This document shows positions 1 to 8,206 of a stretch of DNA of 30,910 nucleotides, one piece after another (within the stretch, counting starts at the first letter, position 1; the number at the start of each line of letters is the position of its first letter). This stretch comes from Mageeibacillus sp. UBA5747. GTDB taxonomy: Bacteria > Bacillota > Clostridia > Saccharofermentanales > UBA5734. Location: assembly GCA_002419145.1 (NCBI GenBank), contig DIFN01000041.1, positions 1-30,910 on the forward strand. The letters run 5' to 3'. The notes beneath the pieces are model-generated. The model searched no databases. It saw nothing but the letters and a program-made list of their open reading frames with translations, and was not told the origin of the DNA. The position numbers and the translations under genes were made by a program.

Positions 1-25
1 CACAACAAAAAAGTGCCAATTTTCG

Positions 26-54
26 TTGACACTCCCATAACTCGGTGATAATAT
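26..54 (+). promoter_or_regulatory. Sigma-A-type promoter for rpoBC
   Basis: TTGACA at 26-31 is a perfect -35 box. A 17-bp spacer leads to TAATAT at 49-54, and TG at 46-47 makes an extended -10 element. Transcription would begin near 60-62, giving an untranslated leader of about 185 nt before rpoB. In many Bacillota rpoB is also reached by read-through from rplJ-rplL, so this may be an extra internal promoter; the upstream genes lie outside the window. Confidence 0.75.
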
Positions 55-60
55 ACTATA

Positions 61-245
61 ACGCGCCTAGAAGGTGGGGAAGTTTTTGCTGCTTTCAGAT
101 GGGCGTCAAACTGATTTGGTTTATGTCAATTATAGCATCCGCCGGGTAGTCGTCAATCTTTTTCGGAAGAATCCCTTTCGGGAGGACCCTGATGACCCGG
201 CCAGCAGGCCCCACAAGGCCTAGAACGTGCGTGAGGTGATCATTG
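61..245 (+). other. Untranslated leader of rpoB with possible secondary structure
   Basis: No reading frame is evident here. GCCGGGT (141-147) can pair with ACCCGGC (195-201), and CGTC (151-154) can extend this with GATG (191-194) across a 3-nt bulge. Inside lies a small TCCC/GGGA hairpin (172-183). A second hairpin, AGGCC (206-210) with GGCCT (217-221), sits just before the ribosome binding site. These pairings were found by eye; no known riboswitch family is recognised. Confidence 0.35.
233..241 (+). promoter_or_regulatory. Ribosome binding site of rpoB
   Basis: GAGGTGATC matches the 3' end of 16S rRNA over nine bases. Its GAGG core lies 9 nt before ATG 246 and 6 nt before TTG 243. The ATG at 246 is therefore the preferred start, with the TTG one codon upstream as the alternative. 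Confidence 0.7.
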
Positions 246-3200
246 ATGGTGCGTCCCGTCCAGCTGGGAAGAGCCGAGAGAATGTCCTACTCGAGGATCG
301 ATGAGGTCATCGACATCCCGAATCTCATCGAGATTCAGAAGAACAGTTACCAGTGGTTTCTGGATGAAGGCTTGACGGAGGTCCTGCGCGATGTTTCGCC
401 GATCACGGACTATTCCGGAGATATCGAGCTTTCTTTTATTGACAAAGAATTTGACACCCAGAGCCCCACGTATTCTATTGAGGAATGCAAGGAGCGCGAT
501 GCCAACTATGCCGCCCCGATGCGTGTGAAGGTGCGCCTCCACAACAAGCGTGACGACATCCTCAAAGACCAGTACATTTACATCGGCGAATTTCCGATCA
601 TGACGGACAATGGCACCTTCATCATCAATGGGGCCGAGCGTGTCATCATCAGCCAGCTTGTCCGTTCCCCGGGCGCCTATTTCAGTAAGACCATCGATAA
701 GACAGACAAAGAACTGGTGTCCTCCCAGATCATCCCCAATCGCGGAGCCTGGCTGGAATACGAAACCGATTCCAATGATTTACTCTGGGTTCGTGTCGAC
801 CGCACCAGGAAATTCCATTTGACCATACTCCTGCGCTCCCTGGGCTTTGGCACCAATGAACAGATCATCGAGACCTTCGGCGAGGAGAACAGTCTGACCC
901 AGACCATGCTCAAGGACGGCTGCCGTACCCGTGAGGAAGGCCTGCAGGAGCTTTACCGCAAGTTGCGACCGGGTGAACCAGTCTCTGTCGAAGGCGCCGA
1001 GACGCTGCTGCATAACATGTTCTTCGACCCGAAGCGGTACGATCTGGCTCGCGTCGGTATTTACAAGCTAAACAAGAAACTCAGCCTTGCCCGCCGCCTG
1101 GTCGGCCACAAGTCAGCGGAGAATGTTGTCGATGAAAATGGCGAATTGCTGGTTGCCGAGGGTGAAATCATTACCATGGCCGTTGCAGAAACCATTCAGA
1201 CTGCCGGCATCAACTCCGTCACAATTTTCCCGATGAATGTGGTCGGCGACTCCATCATCCAGAATGAAAACAAGCTGCGTGTCATCGGCAATAACCGGGT
1301 GGATGCCTTCGAATACCTGCGTGCCCGTCTGGGCGAAGACAGGGTGGCAGACCTTGATGTGGTAGCCCTCGGCATCACGGAGAAGGTCCGCACCGGTGTT
1401 CTGCAGCGGATCATCCACGAAGCCCAGGCCAGTGGCAATCCTGACCAGATGTTGCGCCAGCTTTTGGCAACCAAGGTCTCCGACCTGATGCCCAAGCATT
1501 TGACGGTCGAAGATATCGTGGCCTCGGTCAGCTACCTGATCGGCCTCGAATATGGCGTTGGCAACAAGGACGACATCGACCACCTCGGTAACCGCCGGGT
1601 CCGTTCGGTTGGCGAACTGCTGCAAAACCAGATCCGCGTTGGCTTCTCCCGCATGGAACGTGTCGTGCGTGAACGCATGGGCACTCTGACGGATATGGCT
1701 GCCGCCACCCCGCAGATGATCGTCAACACCCGTCCAGTCAGTGCCGCAATCAAGGAATTCTTCGGATCTTCCCAGCTGTCCCAGTTCATGGACCAGCCCA
1801 ACCCGCTCGCCGAACTGACTCACAAACGCCGGCTTTCAGCTCTCGGCCCAGGTGGGCTGTCCCGTGAGCGTGCCAACTTTGAGGTCCGCGACGTCCATAC
1901 CTCACATTATGGCCGCATGTGCCCGATCGAGACTCCTGAAGGACCGAACATCGGCCTGATCAACTCGCTGGCCACCTATGCCCGTGTCAATCGCTATGGC
2001 TTCATCGAGACGCCTTACCGCGTTTACGACAAAGAGAACGGCATCGTCACCCGTGAAGTCCGTTACATGACCGCGGATGAAGAAGATTTCTATAACATTG
2101 CTCAGGCCAATGAACCACTCGATGAGCAAGGCCGTTTTATCGACAAACAGATCGTCTGCCGCTATCTCGACCAGTTTCTTGAAGTCGAGCCAGCCAAAGT
2201 TGACCTGATGGACGTTTCGCCGAAGCAGCTCGTTTCGGTTGCGACCGCCCTGATTCCCTTCCTCGGCAACGACGACGCCAACCGTGCCCTGATGGGTTCG
2301 AACATGCAACGCCAGGCTGTCCCGCTGATCAAAACCGAAGCCCCGATCATCGGCACCGGCATGGAGTATTACGCTGCCAAGGACTCAGGTGTCTGCGCGA
2401 TCGCCAAGAACGACGGTGTGGTCGAGTTTGTCTCGGCCAGCAAGATCATCATCAAAACCGGTTCGATGAGCCGTGACACGTACAACCTGGTCAAATACCA
2501 GCGCTCCAACCAGGGCACCTGCATCAACCAGCGCCCTCTGGTCAAGCGTGGCGAAACCGTCAAGGCCGGCGACATCATTGCCGATGGCCCTTCGACGGAC
2601 AATGGAGAGATTGCGCTCGGCCGCAATGTCCTGATTGGCTTCATGACTTGGGAAGGCTACAACTACGAAGACGCCGTTCTGATCAGTGAACGCCTCGTCC
2701 GCGAAGACGTCTACACCTCGATCCATATTGAGGAATACGAGTGCGAAGCCCGCGATACCAAGCTCGGACCGGAAGAAATCACCCGTGAAATCCCCAACGT
2801 CGGTGATGATGCCCTCAAGGACCTCGATGAGTCTGGCATCATTCGCATTGGTGCGGAAGTCCGCTCTGGTGACATCATTGTCGGTAAGGTCACTCCGAAG
2901 GGCGAAACCGAGCTGACCGCTGAAGAACGCCTTTACCGTGCCATTTTCGGTGAGAAGATCCGCGAAGTCCGCGACACCTCGGTCCGTGTCCCGCATGGTG
3001 AATCCGGCATTGTTGTTGACGTCAAGGTCTTCACCCGTGAAAACGATGATGATCTCAAACACGGCGTGAACCGCCTGGTCCGGGTCTACATCGCCCAGAA
3101 GCGCAAGATCTCGGTCGGTGACAAGATGGCTGGCCGCCATGGTAACAAAGGTGTCATTTCCCGCATCCTGCCGGAAGAAGACATGCCCTTCCTGCCGGAC

Positions 3201-4043
3201 GGCACCCCCCTCGATATCGTCTTGAACCCGCTGGGCGTTCCTTCCCGTATGAATATTGGCCAGCTGCTGGAGGTCCACCTTGGTCGTGCTGCGCGCACGC
3301 TGGGCTGGAAGGTTGCCACTCCGGTCTTTGATGGTGCCACCGAACAAGACGTCGTGGATGCCTTCCATTTGGCTGGCATTGACGAAGACGGCAAAACCAT
3401 CCTGTACGATGGCCGCACAGGTCAGCCCTTCGAAAGCCGCATCACCGTCGGCGTCATGTACTACCTCAAACTGCTCCATCTCGTCGACGACAAGATCCAT
3501 GCCCGTTCGATCGGTCCGTACTCTCTGGTCACCCAGCAGCCCCTTGGCGGCAAGGCCCAGTTTGGTGGCCAGCGCTTCGGTGAAATGGAAGTCTGGGCCC
3601 TCGAGGCTTATGGTGCCAGCTACACCTTGCAGGAAATCCTGACCGTCAAATCAGACGATATCACAGGCCGCACCAAAACTTACGAAGCCATCGTCAAGGG
3701 TGAGAGTGTTCCGGAAGCTGGTGTGCCAGAATCCTTCAAAGTTCTGGTCAAGGAATTGCAGAGCCTGGCGCTTGACGTCCGCATCTTCTCCGACACCAAT
3801 GAACTCCTCGAATTCAAGGAGTCGATCGAAGAAGACGGCGATATCCCGGAAATCGACCGCAGCAAACTCGATGAACTGATCGGCAACACCGATGCAGGAG
3901 AAGATTTGGCATCGGCCGGATTCACCGAAGGGGTCCTCGACGAAGAAGGTGGCATCACAGCTGACCTTGACACGGATGCTTTTGCCGAATTTGAAGATTT
4001 CACGTCCGAACCGGATGTGGAAGCCACGGATGACATCGAATAA
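246..4043 (+). CDS. rpoB: DNA-directed RNA polymerase subunit beta
   Basis: This is the catalytic beta subunit of RNA polymerase, which with beta' forms the active centre. The product of 1265 aa follows the Bacillus/Clostridium sequence almost throughout, from the beta protrusion and lobe to the clamp connector. The rifampicin region starts near residue 505 (FFGSSQLSQFMDQ) and keeps the Asp, His and Ser residues usually mutated in resistant strains; the residue equivalent to E. coli Asn518 is Pro here. The active-site lysines lie in DKMAGRHGNKG (K960 and K968). The product is about 70 aa longer than that of B. subtilis (1193 aa), partly through extra sequence around residues 290-400 and partly through an acidic C-terminal tail rich in Asp and Glu. 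A good ribosome binding site precedes ATG 246. rpoC follows after 23 nt, so the two are surely cotranscribed. Confidence 0.98.
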   Translation: MVRPVQLGRAERMSYSRIDEVIDIPNLIEIQKNSYQWFLDEGLTEVLRDVSPITDYSGDIELSFIDKEFDTQSPTYSIEECKERDANYAAPMRVKVRLHNKRDDILKDQYIYIGEFPIMTDNGTFIINGAERVIISQLVRSPGAYFSKTIDKTDKELVSSQIIPNRGAWLEYETDSNDLLWVRVDRTRKFHLTILLRSLGFGTNEQIIETFGEENSLTQTMLKDGCRTREEGLQELYRKLRPGEPVSVEGAETLLHNMFFDPKRYDLARVGIYKLNKKLSLARRLVGHKSAENVVDENGELLVAEGEIITMAVAETIQTAGINSVTIFPMNVVGDSIIQNENKLRVIGNNRVDAFEYLRARLGEDRVADLDVVALGITEKVRTGVLQRIIHEAQASGNPDQMLRQLLATKVSDLMPKHLTVEDIVASVSYLIGLEYGVGNKDDIDHLGNRRVRSVGELLQNQIRVGFSRMERVVRERMGTLTDMAAATPQMIVNTRPVSAAIKEFFGSSQLSQFMDQPNPLAELTHKRRLSALGPGGLSRERANFEVRDVHTSHYGRMCPIETPEGPNIGLINSLATYARVNRYGFIETPYRVYDKENGIVTREVRYMTADEEDFYNIAQANEPLDEQGRFIDKQIVCRYLDQFLEVEPAKVDLMDVSPKQLVSVATALIPFLGNDDANRALMGSNMQRQAVPLIKTEAPIIGTGMEYYAAKDSGVCAIAKNDGVVEFVSASKIIIKTGSMSRDTYNLVKYQRSNQGTCINQRPLVKRGETVKAGDIIADGPSTDNGEIALGRNVLIGFMTWEGYNYEDAVLISERLVREDVYTSIHIEEYECEARDTKLGPEEITREIPNVGDDALKDLDESGIIRIGAEVRSGDIIVGKVTPKGETELTAEERLYRAIFGEKIREVRDTSVRVPHGESGIVVDVKVFTRENDDDLKHGVNRLVRVYIAQKRKISVGDKMAGRHGNKGVISRILPEEDMPFLPDGTPLDIVLNPLGVPSRMNIGQLLEVHLGRAARTLGWKVATPVFDGATEQDVVDAFHLAGIDEDGKTILYDGRTGQPFESRITVGVMYYLKLLHLVDDKIHARSIGPYSLVTQQPLGGKAQFGGQRFGEMEVWALEAYGASYTLQEILTVKSDDITGRTKTYEAIVKGESVPEAGVPESFKVLVKELQSLALDVRIFSDTNELLEFKESIEEDGDIPEIDRSKLDELIGNTDAGEDLASAGFTEGVLDEEGGITADLDTDAFAEFEDFTSEPDVEATDDIE

Positions 4044-4066
4044 GCGGCTAAAGGAGACCCAACGCA

Positions 4067-7000
4067 ATGTTAGAAATGAACAATTTCGAGGCGATCGGCA
4101 TCAACCTGGCCTCGCCGGAGAAAATCCTCGAATGGTCCCACGGTGAAGTCAAAAAGCCGGAGACCATCAATTACCGCACACTCAAACCAGAACGGGACGG
4201 TCTGTTCTGCGAAAAAATCTTTGGCCCGACCAAAGACTGGGAATGCCACTGCGGCAAATACAAAAAAATCCGCTACAAAGGTATTGTCTGTGATCGCTGC
4301 GGCGTCGAAGTCACCAAAGCCAAGGTCCGCCGTGAACGTCTCGGCCACATCAAACTGGCCGCCCCGGTCTCGCACATCTGGTATTTCCGGGGTATTCCGA
4401 GCCGGATGGGTCTTTTGCTGGATATGACGCCCCGCAACCTGGAAAAAGTCCTCTACTTCGCGGCCTATGTCGTGATTGATCCCGGCCAGACGACTTTCTC
4501 GATCCGCCAGGTCATCACCGACAAAGAATACCGCGACGCCATCGACGCATACGGCAAGAACGCTTTCCGCGCCAAAATGGGTGCTGAAGCCATCAAGGAA
4601 CTGCTGGCAGCGATCAACATCCCTGAAATGGCCGCAAGCCTGCGCGAAGATTTCCGAACCGCCAGCGGCCAGAAGAAAGTCCGCATCGTCAAGCGCCTCG
4701 AAGTCGTCGAAGCCTTCAAGAAATCCGGCAACCGCCCGGAATGGATGATTCTCGATGTCCTGCCCGTGCTGCCTCCGGAGCTGCGCCCGATGGTCCAGCT
4801 TGACGGCGGCCGCTTTGCGACCTCCGACCTCAATGACCTCTACCGCCGCGTCATCAATCGCAACAACCGACTCAACAAGCTGCTTCAGCTCGGTGCGCCG
4901 GAAATCATTGTCCGCAACGAGAAACGCATGCTCCAGGAGGCCGTTGACGCCCTAATCGATAATGGCCGCCGCGGCCGTCCGGTCACCGGAGCCGGCAACC
5001 GGGCCCTTAAGTCCCTCTCGGACCTCTTGAAAGGCAAGCAGGGCCGTTTCCGCCAGAATCTGCTCGGCAAGCGCGTTGACTATTCCGGCCGTTCGGTTAT
5101 CGTGGTCGGTCCTGAACTCAAGCTGCACCAGTGCGGCCTGCCCAAAGAAATGGCACTCGAGCTGTTCAAGCCGTTTGTCATGAAGAAGATCGTTCAGGCC
5201 GGCTATGCCCATAACATCAAGACCGCCCGCCGCCTGGTCGACCGTGCCAATGACCTCGTCTGGGATACCCTGGAAGAAGTCATCAAAGACCATCCCGTCC
5301 TCCTCAACCGTGCGCCTACGCTGCACCGCCTCGGCATTCAGGCTTTCGAGCCAGTCCTTGTCGAAGGCCGCGCCATCAAGCTGCATCCGCTGGTTTGTAC
5401 GGCTTATAATGCCGACTTTGACGGTGACCAGATGGCTGTCCATGTACCACTGTCTGCCGAAGCCCAGGCGGAAGCTCGCTTCCTGATGCTCTCGGCTAAC
5501 AATCTCCTGAAACCTCAGGACGGTAAGCCGGTCACGGTTCCGACCCAGGACATGGTCATGGGTTGTTATTACCTGACCATCGCCAAAGACGGTGCCAAAG
5601 GTGAGGGCAAGGCCTTCTCCACCGTTGAAGAAGCCGTCATGGCCTACGATGAAGGCGAGCTGGAGCTGCATGCCAAGATCAAAGTCCGCCGCGTCTTGGT
5701 GAAAGATGGCGTCGAAAAACACGCTATCATTGATTCTACCCTGGGCCGTATCATTTTCAACGACATCATTCCGCAGGATCTGGGCTACGTTGACCGCAGC
5801 CAGCCCGAGAATGAATTCAAGCTGGAATGTGATTTCCTCGCCGGCAAGAAAGAACTCGGTGTAATCATCGAGCGCTGTGTCCGCACCCATGGCATCACAG
5901 AAACTGCAATCATCCTCGACAAAATCAAAGCACTGGGTTACCGTTATTCGACCCGTGGCGGCATTTCGATCGGCATTTTCGACATGATTGTGCCGGATGT
6001 CAAAAAGAAACACATTGAAGAGGCCGAAGCCAAAGTCGAATTCATCCGCAAACAGCACCAGCGCGGTCTGCTCAATGAAGAAGGTCGCTACAAGGCTGTC
6101 GTTGAGATTTGGCGCAAAACAACCGACACCATCACGGATGCCCTGAAGGCCAGCTTGTCGCAATTCAACCCAGTCTACATGATGTCCCAGTCTGGTGCCC
6201 GTGGTAACATCAACCAGATCAAGCAGCTCGCTGGTATGCGCGGCAACATGTCTGACACCTCTGGCAAGACAATCGAAATCCCGATCAAATCGAACCTCCG
6301 TGAAGGCATGAACGTGCTCGAATTCTTCATCTCCTCGCACGGCGCCCGCAAAGCACTGTCCGACACCGCTCTGAAGACGGCTGACTCCGGTTACCTGACC
6401 CGCCGCCTCGTCGACGTTGCACAGGATGTCATCATCCGTGAAGTCGACTGTGGCACTGAAGAATACGTCAACGTCCGCGCTGTCACCGTCGGTGGCGGCA
6501 GCAAGTCCAAACGGGTTGTCAAATCGCTGGAAGATCGCATCGTCGGCCGCTATGCTGCCCTCGAAGTTGTCCATCCGGAAACCGGTGAAGTGCTGATCGA
6601 AAAGAACGGCCTGATCACCGAGAAAGTTGCAGCAGAGATCGTCAAGAGTGGCCTGACCAAGGTCCCGATCCGTTCAGTCCTGGCTTGCAACGCCCGCATT
6701 GGTGTCTGTGCCCATTGCTATGGCCTCAACCTGGCGACCGGCGAACCGGCTGTCGGTGGTGAAGCGGTCGGCATCATGGCAGCCCAGTCGATCGGTGAGC
6801 CTGGTACCCAGCTAACCATGCGTACCTTCCATACCGGTGGTATCGCCTCCGGTGATGACATCACCCAGGGTCTGCCCCGTGTCGAAGAACTCTTCGAAGC
6901 TAGAAAACCGAAAGGCCAGGCGATCATCACGGAAATTTCCGGTGTGGTCAAAGTCGAAGAGACATCCAAGCGCAAGCGTGACGTCACCATTACGGCCGCA

Positions 7001-7621
7001 GATGGCGAAACAAAGGTTTACAGCATCCCGCTCAGCTCCCCGCTGATCGTCAACACCGGTGACACGCTCGAAGCGGGCGACCAGATCACCGACGGTTCGT
7101 TGAACCCGCACGACATCATGCGCATCAAAGGCGTCTCTGGCGTCCAGCGCTACATCATCCGCGAGGTTCTCAAGGTTTATAAGAACAACGGTGTTGAGAT
7201 CAACGACAAACACATCGAAATCATCGCCCGCCAGATGATGCGCAAGATCCGCATTGACGATCCGGGCGAAACCGAATTGATGACTGGCAGCATGGTCGAC
7301 ATGTTTGAATACATGCGCGAAAATGACCGTGTCATTGGCATCGGCCTGACGCCAGCCAGCGGCAAGCGTGTCCTGCTTGGTATCACCAAAGCTTCACTGG
7401 CGACCGACTCCTTCCTGTCGGCAGCTTCCTTCCAGGAGACCACACGTGTCCTTACCGATGCGGCGGTCAAAGGCAAGATCGACCCGCTGTTAGGCCTTAA
7501 AGAAAACGTCATCATCGGCAAGCTGATCCCGGCCGGTACCGGCATGGCCCGTTACCGCAACATCACTCCGGTTCCTGTCATCGAAGCCAATGCCAGTTTG
7601 TTGAACGGGAATGCCGAATAA
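4067..7621 (+). CDS. rpoC: DNA-directed RNA polymerase subunit beta'
   Basis: This is the beta' subunit, which holds the catalytic magnesium of RNA polymerase. The protein has 1184 aa, close to the 1199 aa of B. subtilis. The N-terminal zinc ribbon uses C60, C62, C75 and C78. The catalytic motif NADFDGD gives the metal-binding aspartates D450, D452 and D454. The second zinc site is formed by C795, C874, C881 and C884. The bridge helix and trigger loop region lies around residues 885-960 and reads as a normal sequence (GIMAAQSIGEPGTQLTMRTF). There is no large lineage insert. AAGGAG at 4051-4056 lies 10 nt before the ATG. The stop codon is followed by a convergent minus-strand gene, with a shared terminator hairpin between them. 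Confidence 0.98.
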   Translation: MLEMNNFEAIGINLASPEKILEWSHGEVKKPETINYRTLKPERDGLFCEKIFGPTKDWECHCGKYKKIRYKGIVCDRCGVEVTKAKVRRERLGHIKLAAPVSHIWYFRGIPSRMGLLLDMTPRNLEKVLYFAAYVVIDPGQTTFSIRQVITDKEYRDAIDAYGKNAFRAKMGAEAIKELLAAINIPEMAASLREDFRTASGQKKVRIVKRLEVVEAFKKSGNRPEWMILDVLPVLPPELRPMVQLDGGRFATSDLNDLYRRVINRNNRLNKLLQLGAPEIIVRNEKRMLQEAVDALIDNGRRGRPVTGAGNRALKSLSDLLKGKQGRFRQNLLGKRVDYSGRSVIVVGPELKLHQCGLPKEMALELFKPFVMKKIVQAGYAHNIKTARRLVDRANDLVWDTLEEVIKDHPVLLNRAPTLHRLGIQAFEPVLVEGRAIKLHPLVCTAYNADFDGDQMAVHVPLSAEAQAEARFLMLSANNLLKPQDGKPVTVPTQDMVMGCYYLTIAKDGAKGEGKAFSTVEEAVMAYDEGELELHAKIKVRRVLVKDGVEKHAIIDSTLGRIIFNDIIPQDLGYVDRSQPENEFKLECDFLAGKKELGVIIERCVRTHGITETAIILDKIKALGYRYSTRGGISIGIFDMIVPDVKKKHIEEAEAKVEFIRKQHQRGLLNEEGRYKAVVEIWRKTTDTITDALKASLSQFNPVYMMSQSGARGNINQIKQLAGMRGNMSDTSGKTIEIPIKSNLREGMNVLEFFISSHGARKALSDTALKTADSGYLTRRLVDVAQDVIIREVDCGTEEYVNVRAVTVGGGSKSKRVVKSLEDRIVGRYAALEVVHPETGEVLIEKNGLITEKVAAEIVKSGLTKVPIRSVLACNARIGVCAHCYGLNLATGEPAVGGEAVGIMAAQSIGEPGTQLTMRTFHTGGIASGDDITQGLPRVEELFEARKPKGQAIITEISGVVKVEETSKRKRDVTITAADGETKVYSIPLSSPLIVNTGDTLEAGDQITDGSLNPHDIMRIKGVSGVQRYIIREVLKVYKNNGVEINDKHIEIIARQMMRKIRIDDPGETELMTGSMVDMFEYMRENDRVIGIGLTPASGKRVLLGITKASLATDSFLSAASFQETTRVLTDAAVKGKIDPLLGLKENVIIGKLIPAGTGMARYRNITPVPVIEANASLLNGNAE

Positions 7622-7661
7622 CTGGAAACGCTGCCCTTGGCCGTGTGCTTGAGTCAAACAC

Positions 7662-7746
7662 CCTCTGGCAAACTGCAAAAAAAAATGCCGCCTCCATCCG
7701 GAAAGGATCGAGGCGGCATTTGCGTCATTTGGTAAGTTGCCAGAGG
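7662..7746. repeat. Outer inverted repeat around the rpoC/Xre terminator
   Basis: CCTCTGGCAA (7662-7671) is perfectly complementary to TTGCCAGAGG (7737-7746). The two arms bracket the terminator hairpin at 7683-7721, so the whole stretch can fold into a stem capped by a second stem. Pairing can continue inward by CT/AG with one bulged A. Confidence 0.7.
7677..7721 (-). terminator. Rho-independent terminator at the convergent junction
   Basis: AAATGCCGCCTC (7683-7694) pairs perfectly with GAGGCGGCATTT (7710-7721), and ATCC/GGAT extends the stem after one C-C mismatch. On the minus strand the hairpin is followed by nine T residues (the A run at 7677-7685), an excellent terminator for the Xre gene. 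On the plus strand the tail is TTTGCGTCATTT, which is weaker but may still stop rpoBC transcripts. It is probably used in both directions. Confidence 0.85.
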
Positions 7747-7775
7747 CTTGTGACGAATGAAAGCGATGATGACAA

Positions 7776-8147
7776 TCAGCTGCCAGACGGATATCCTGGA
7801 CCGTTATCGCGGTCTGCCACATAGGGTATCTGTTCCGATCGGGGTGTATAGGGCTGGAGATCATCTTCTTTGACCAGACGCAATTGGCGCAAAACCCCAT
7901 ATTTGACACCCGATTCAAACGGCAGTTCAAAATCCGAATTCCCGGTCAGGTAATCGACAGATACACCCAGTCTAGAAGCCAGAAAGACGAGGGTCGAGGG
8001 GTTTGGCTCACGGGTGCCGTTTTCATAGCCGGCATACGTACTGCGAGGCATCCCGAGCAGCTCTGCAACCGCGCCCTGATGCAGTTTGCGCCGCCGCCGC
8101 AACTGGACCAGGCGAACAGCGAAATTATTCTTGGCAAAATCAGTCAT
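7776..8147 (-). CDS. Xre-family helix-turn-helix transcriptional regulator
   Basis: This is a small DNA-binding protein of 123 aa. Residues 10-68 form a Cro/C1-type helix-turn-helix domain: the LRRRRKLHQGAVAELLGM segment is helix 1 to 2, PRSTYAGYENGTREPN covers the recognition helix and the conserved turn, and LASRLGVSVDYLTG closes the domain. Residues 69-123 form a polar tail with no membrane segment or recognised ligand domain. The start is set by AAGGAG (complement of 8155-8160) 7 nt before the ATG. It lies 59 nt downstream of the solute-binding protein gene on the same strand, so the two may share a transcript that ends at the hairpin near 7700. Its target is unknown. Related small regulators occur both in prophages and in core genomes, and nothing phage-like is nearby. 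Confidence 0.85.
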   Translation of the reverse strand: MTDFAKNNFAVRLVQLRRRRKLHQGAVAELLGMPRSTYAGYENGTREPNPSTLVFLASRLGVSVDYLTGNSDFELPFESGVKYGVLRQLRLVKEDDLQPYTPRSEQIPYVADRDNGPGYPSGS

Positions 8148-8206
8148 CCAATTTCTCCTTGTCTATTCAAATTAGTCAGAAAACGATCTGACCGGGTTCT
8201 ATCCAT

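Noticed and set aside
2385..3500. Minus-strand open frame of 371 codons opposite rpoB
   Set aside because: It has the same mirror-frame composition and no ribosome binding site or motif, and the plus strand is certain rpoB.
4952..6574. Minus-strand open frame of 540 codons opposite rpoC
   Set aside because: It lies entirely opposite a certain rpoC and its product (rich in Asp, Phe, Val) has no domain pattern. Such mirror frames arise from the strong codon bias of highly expressed GC-rich genes.
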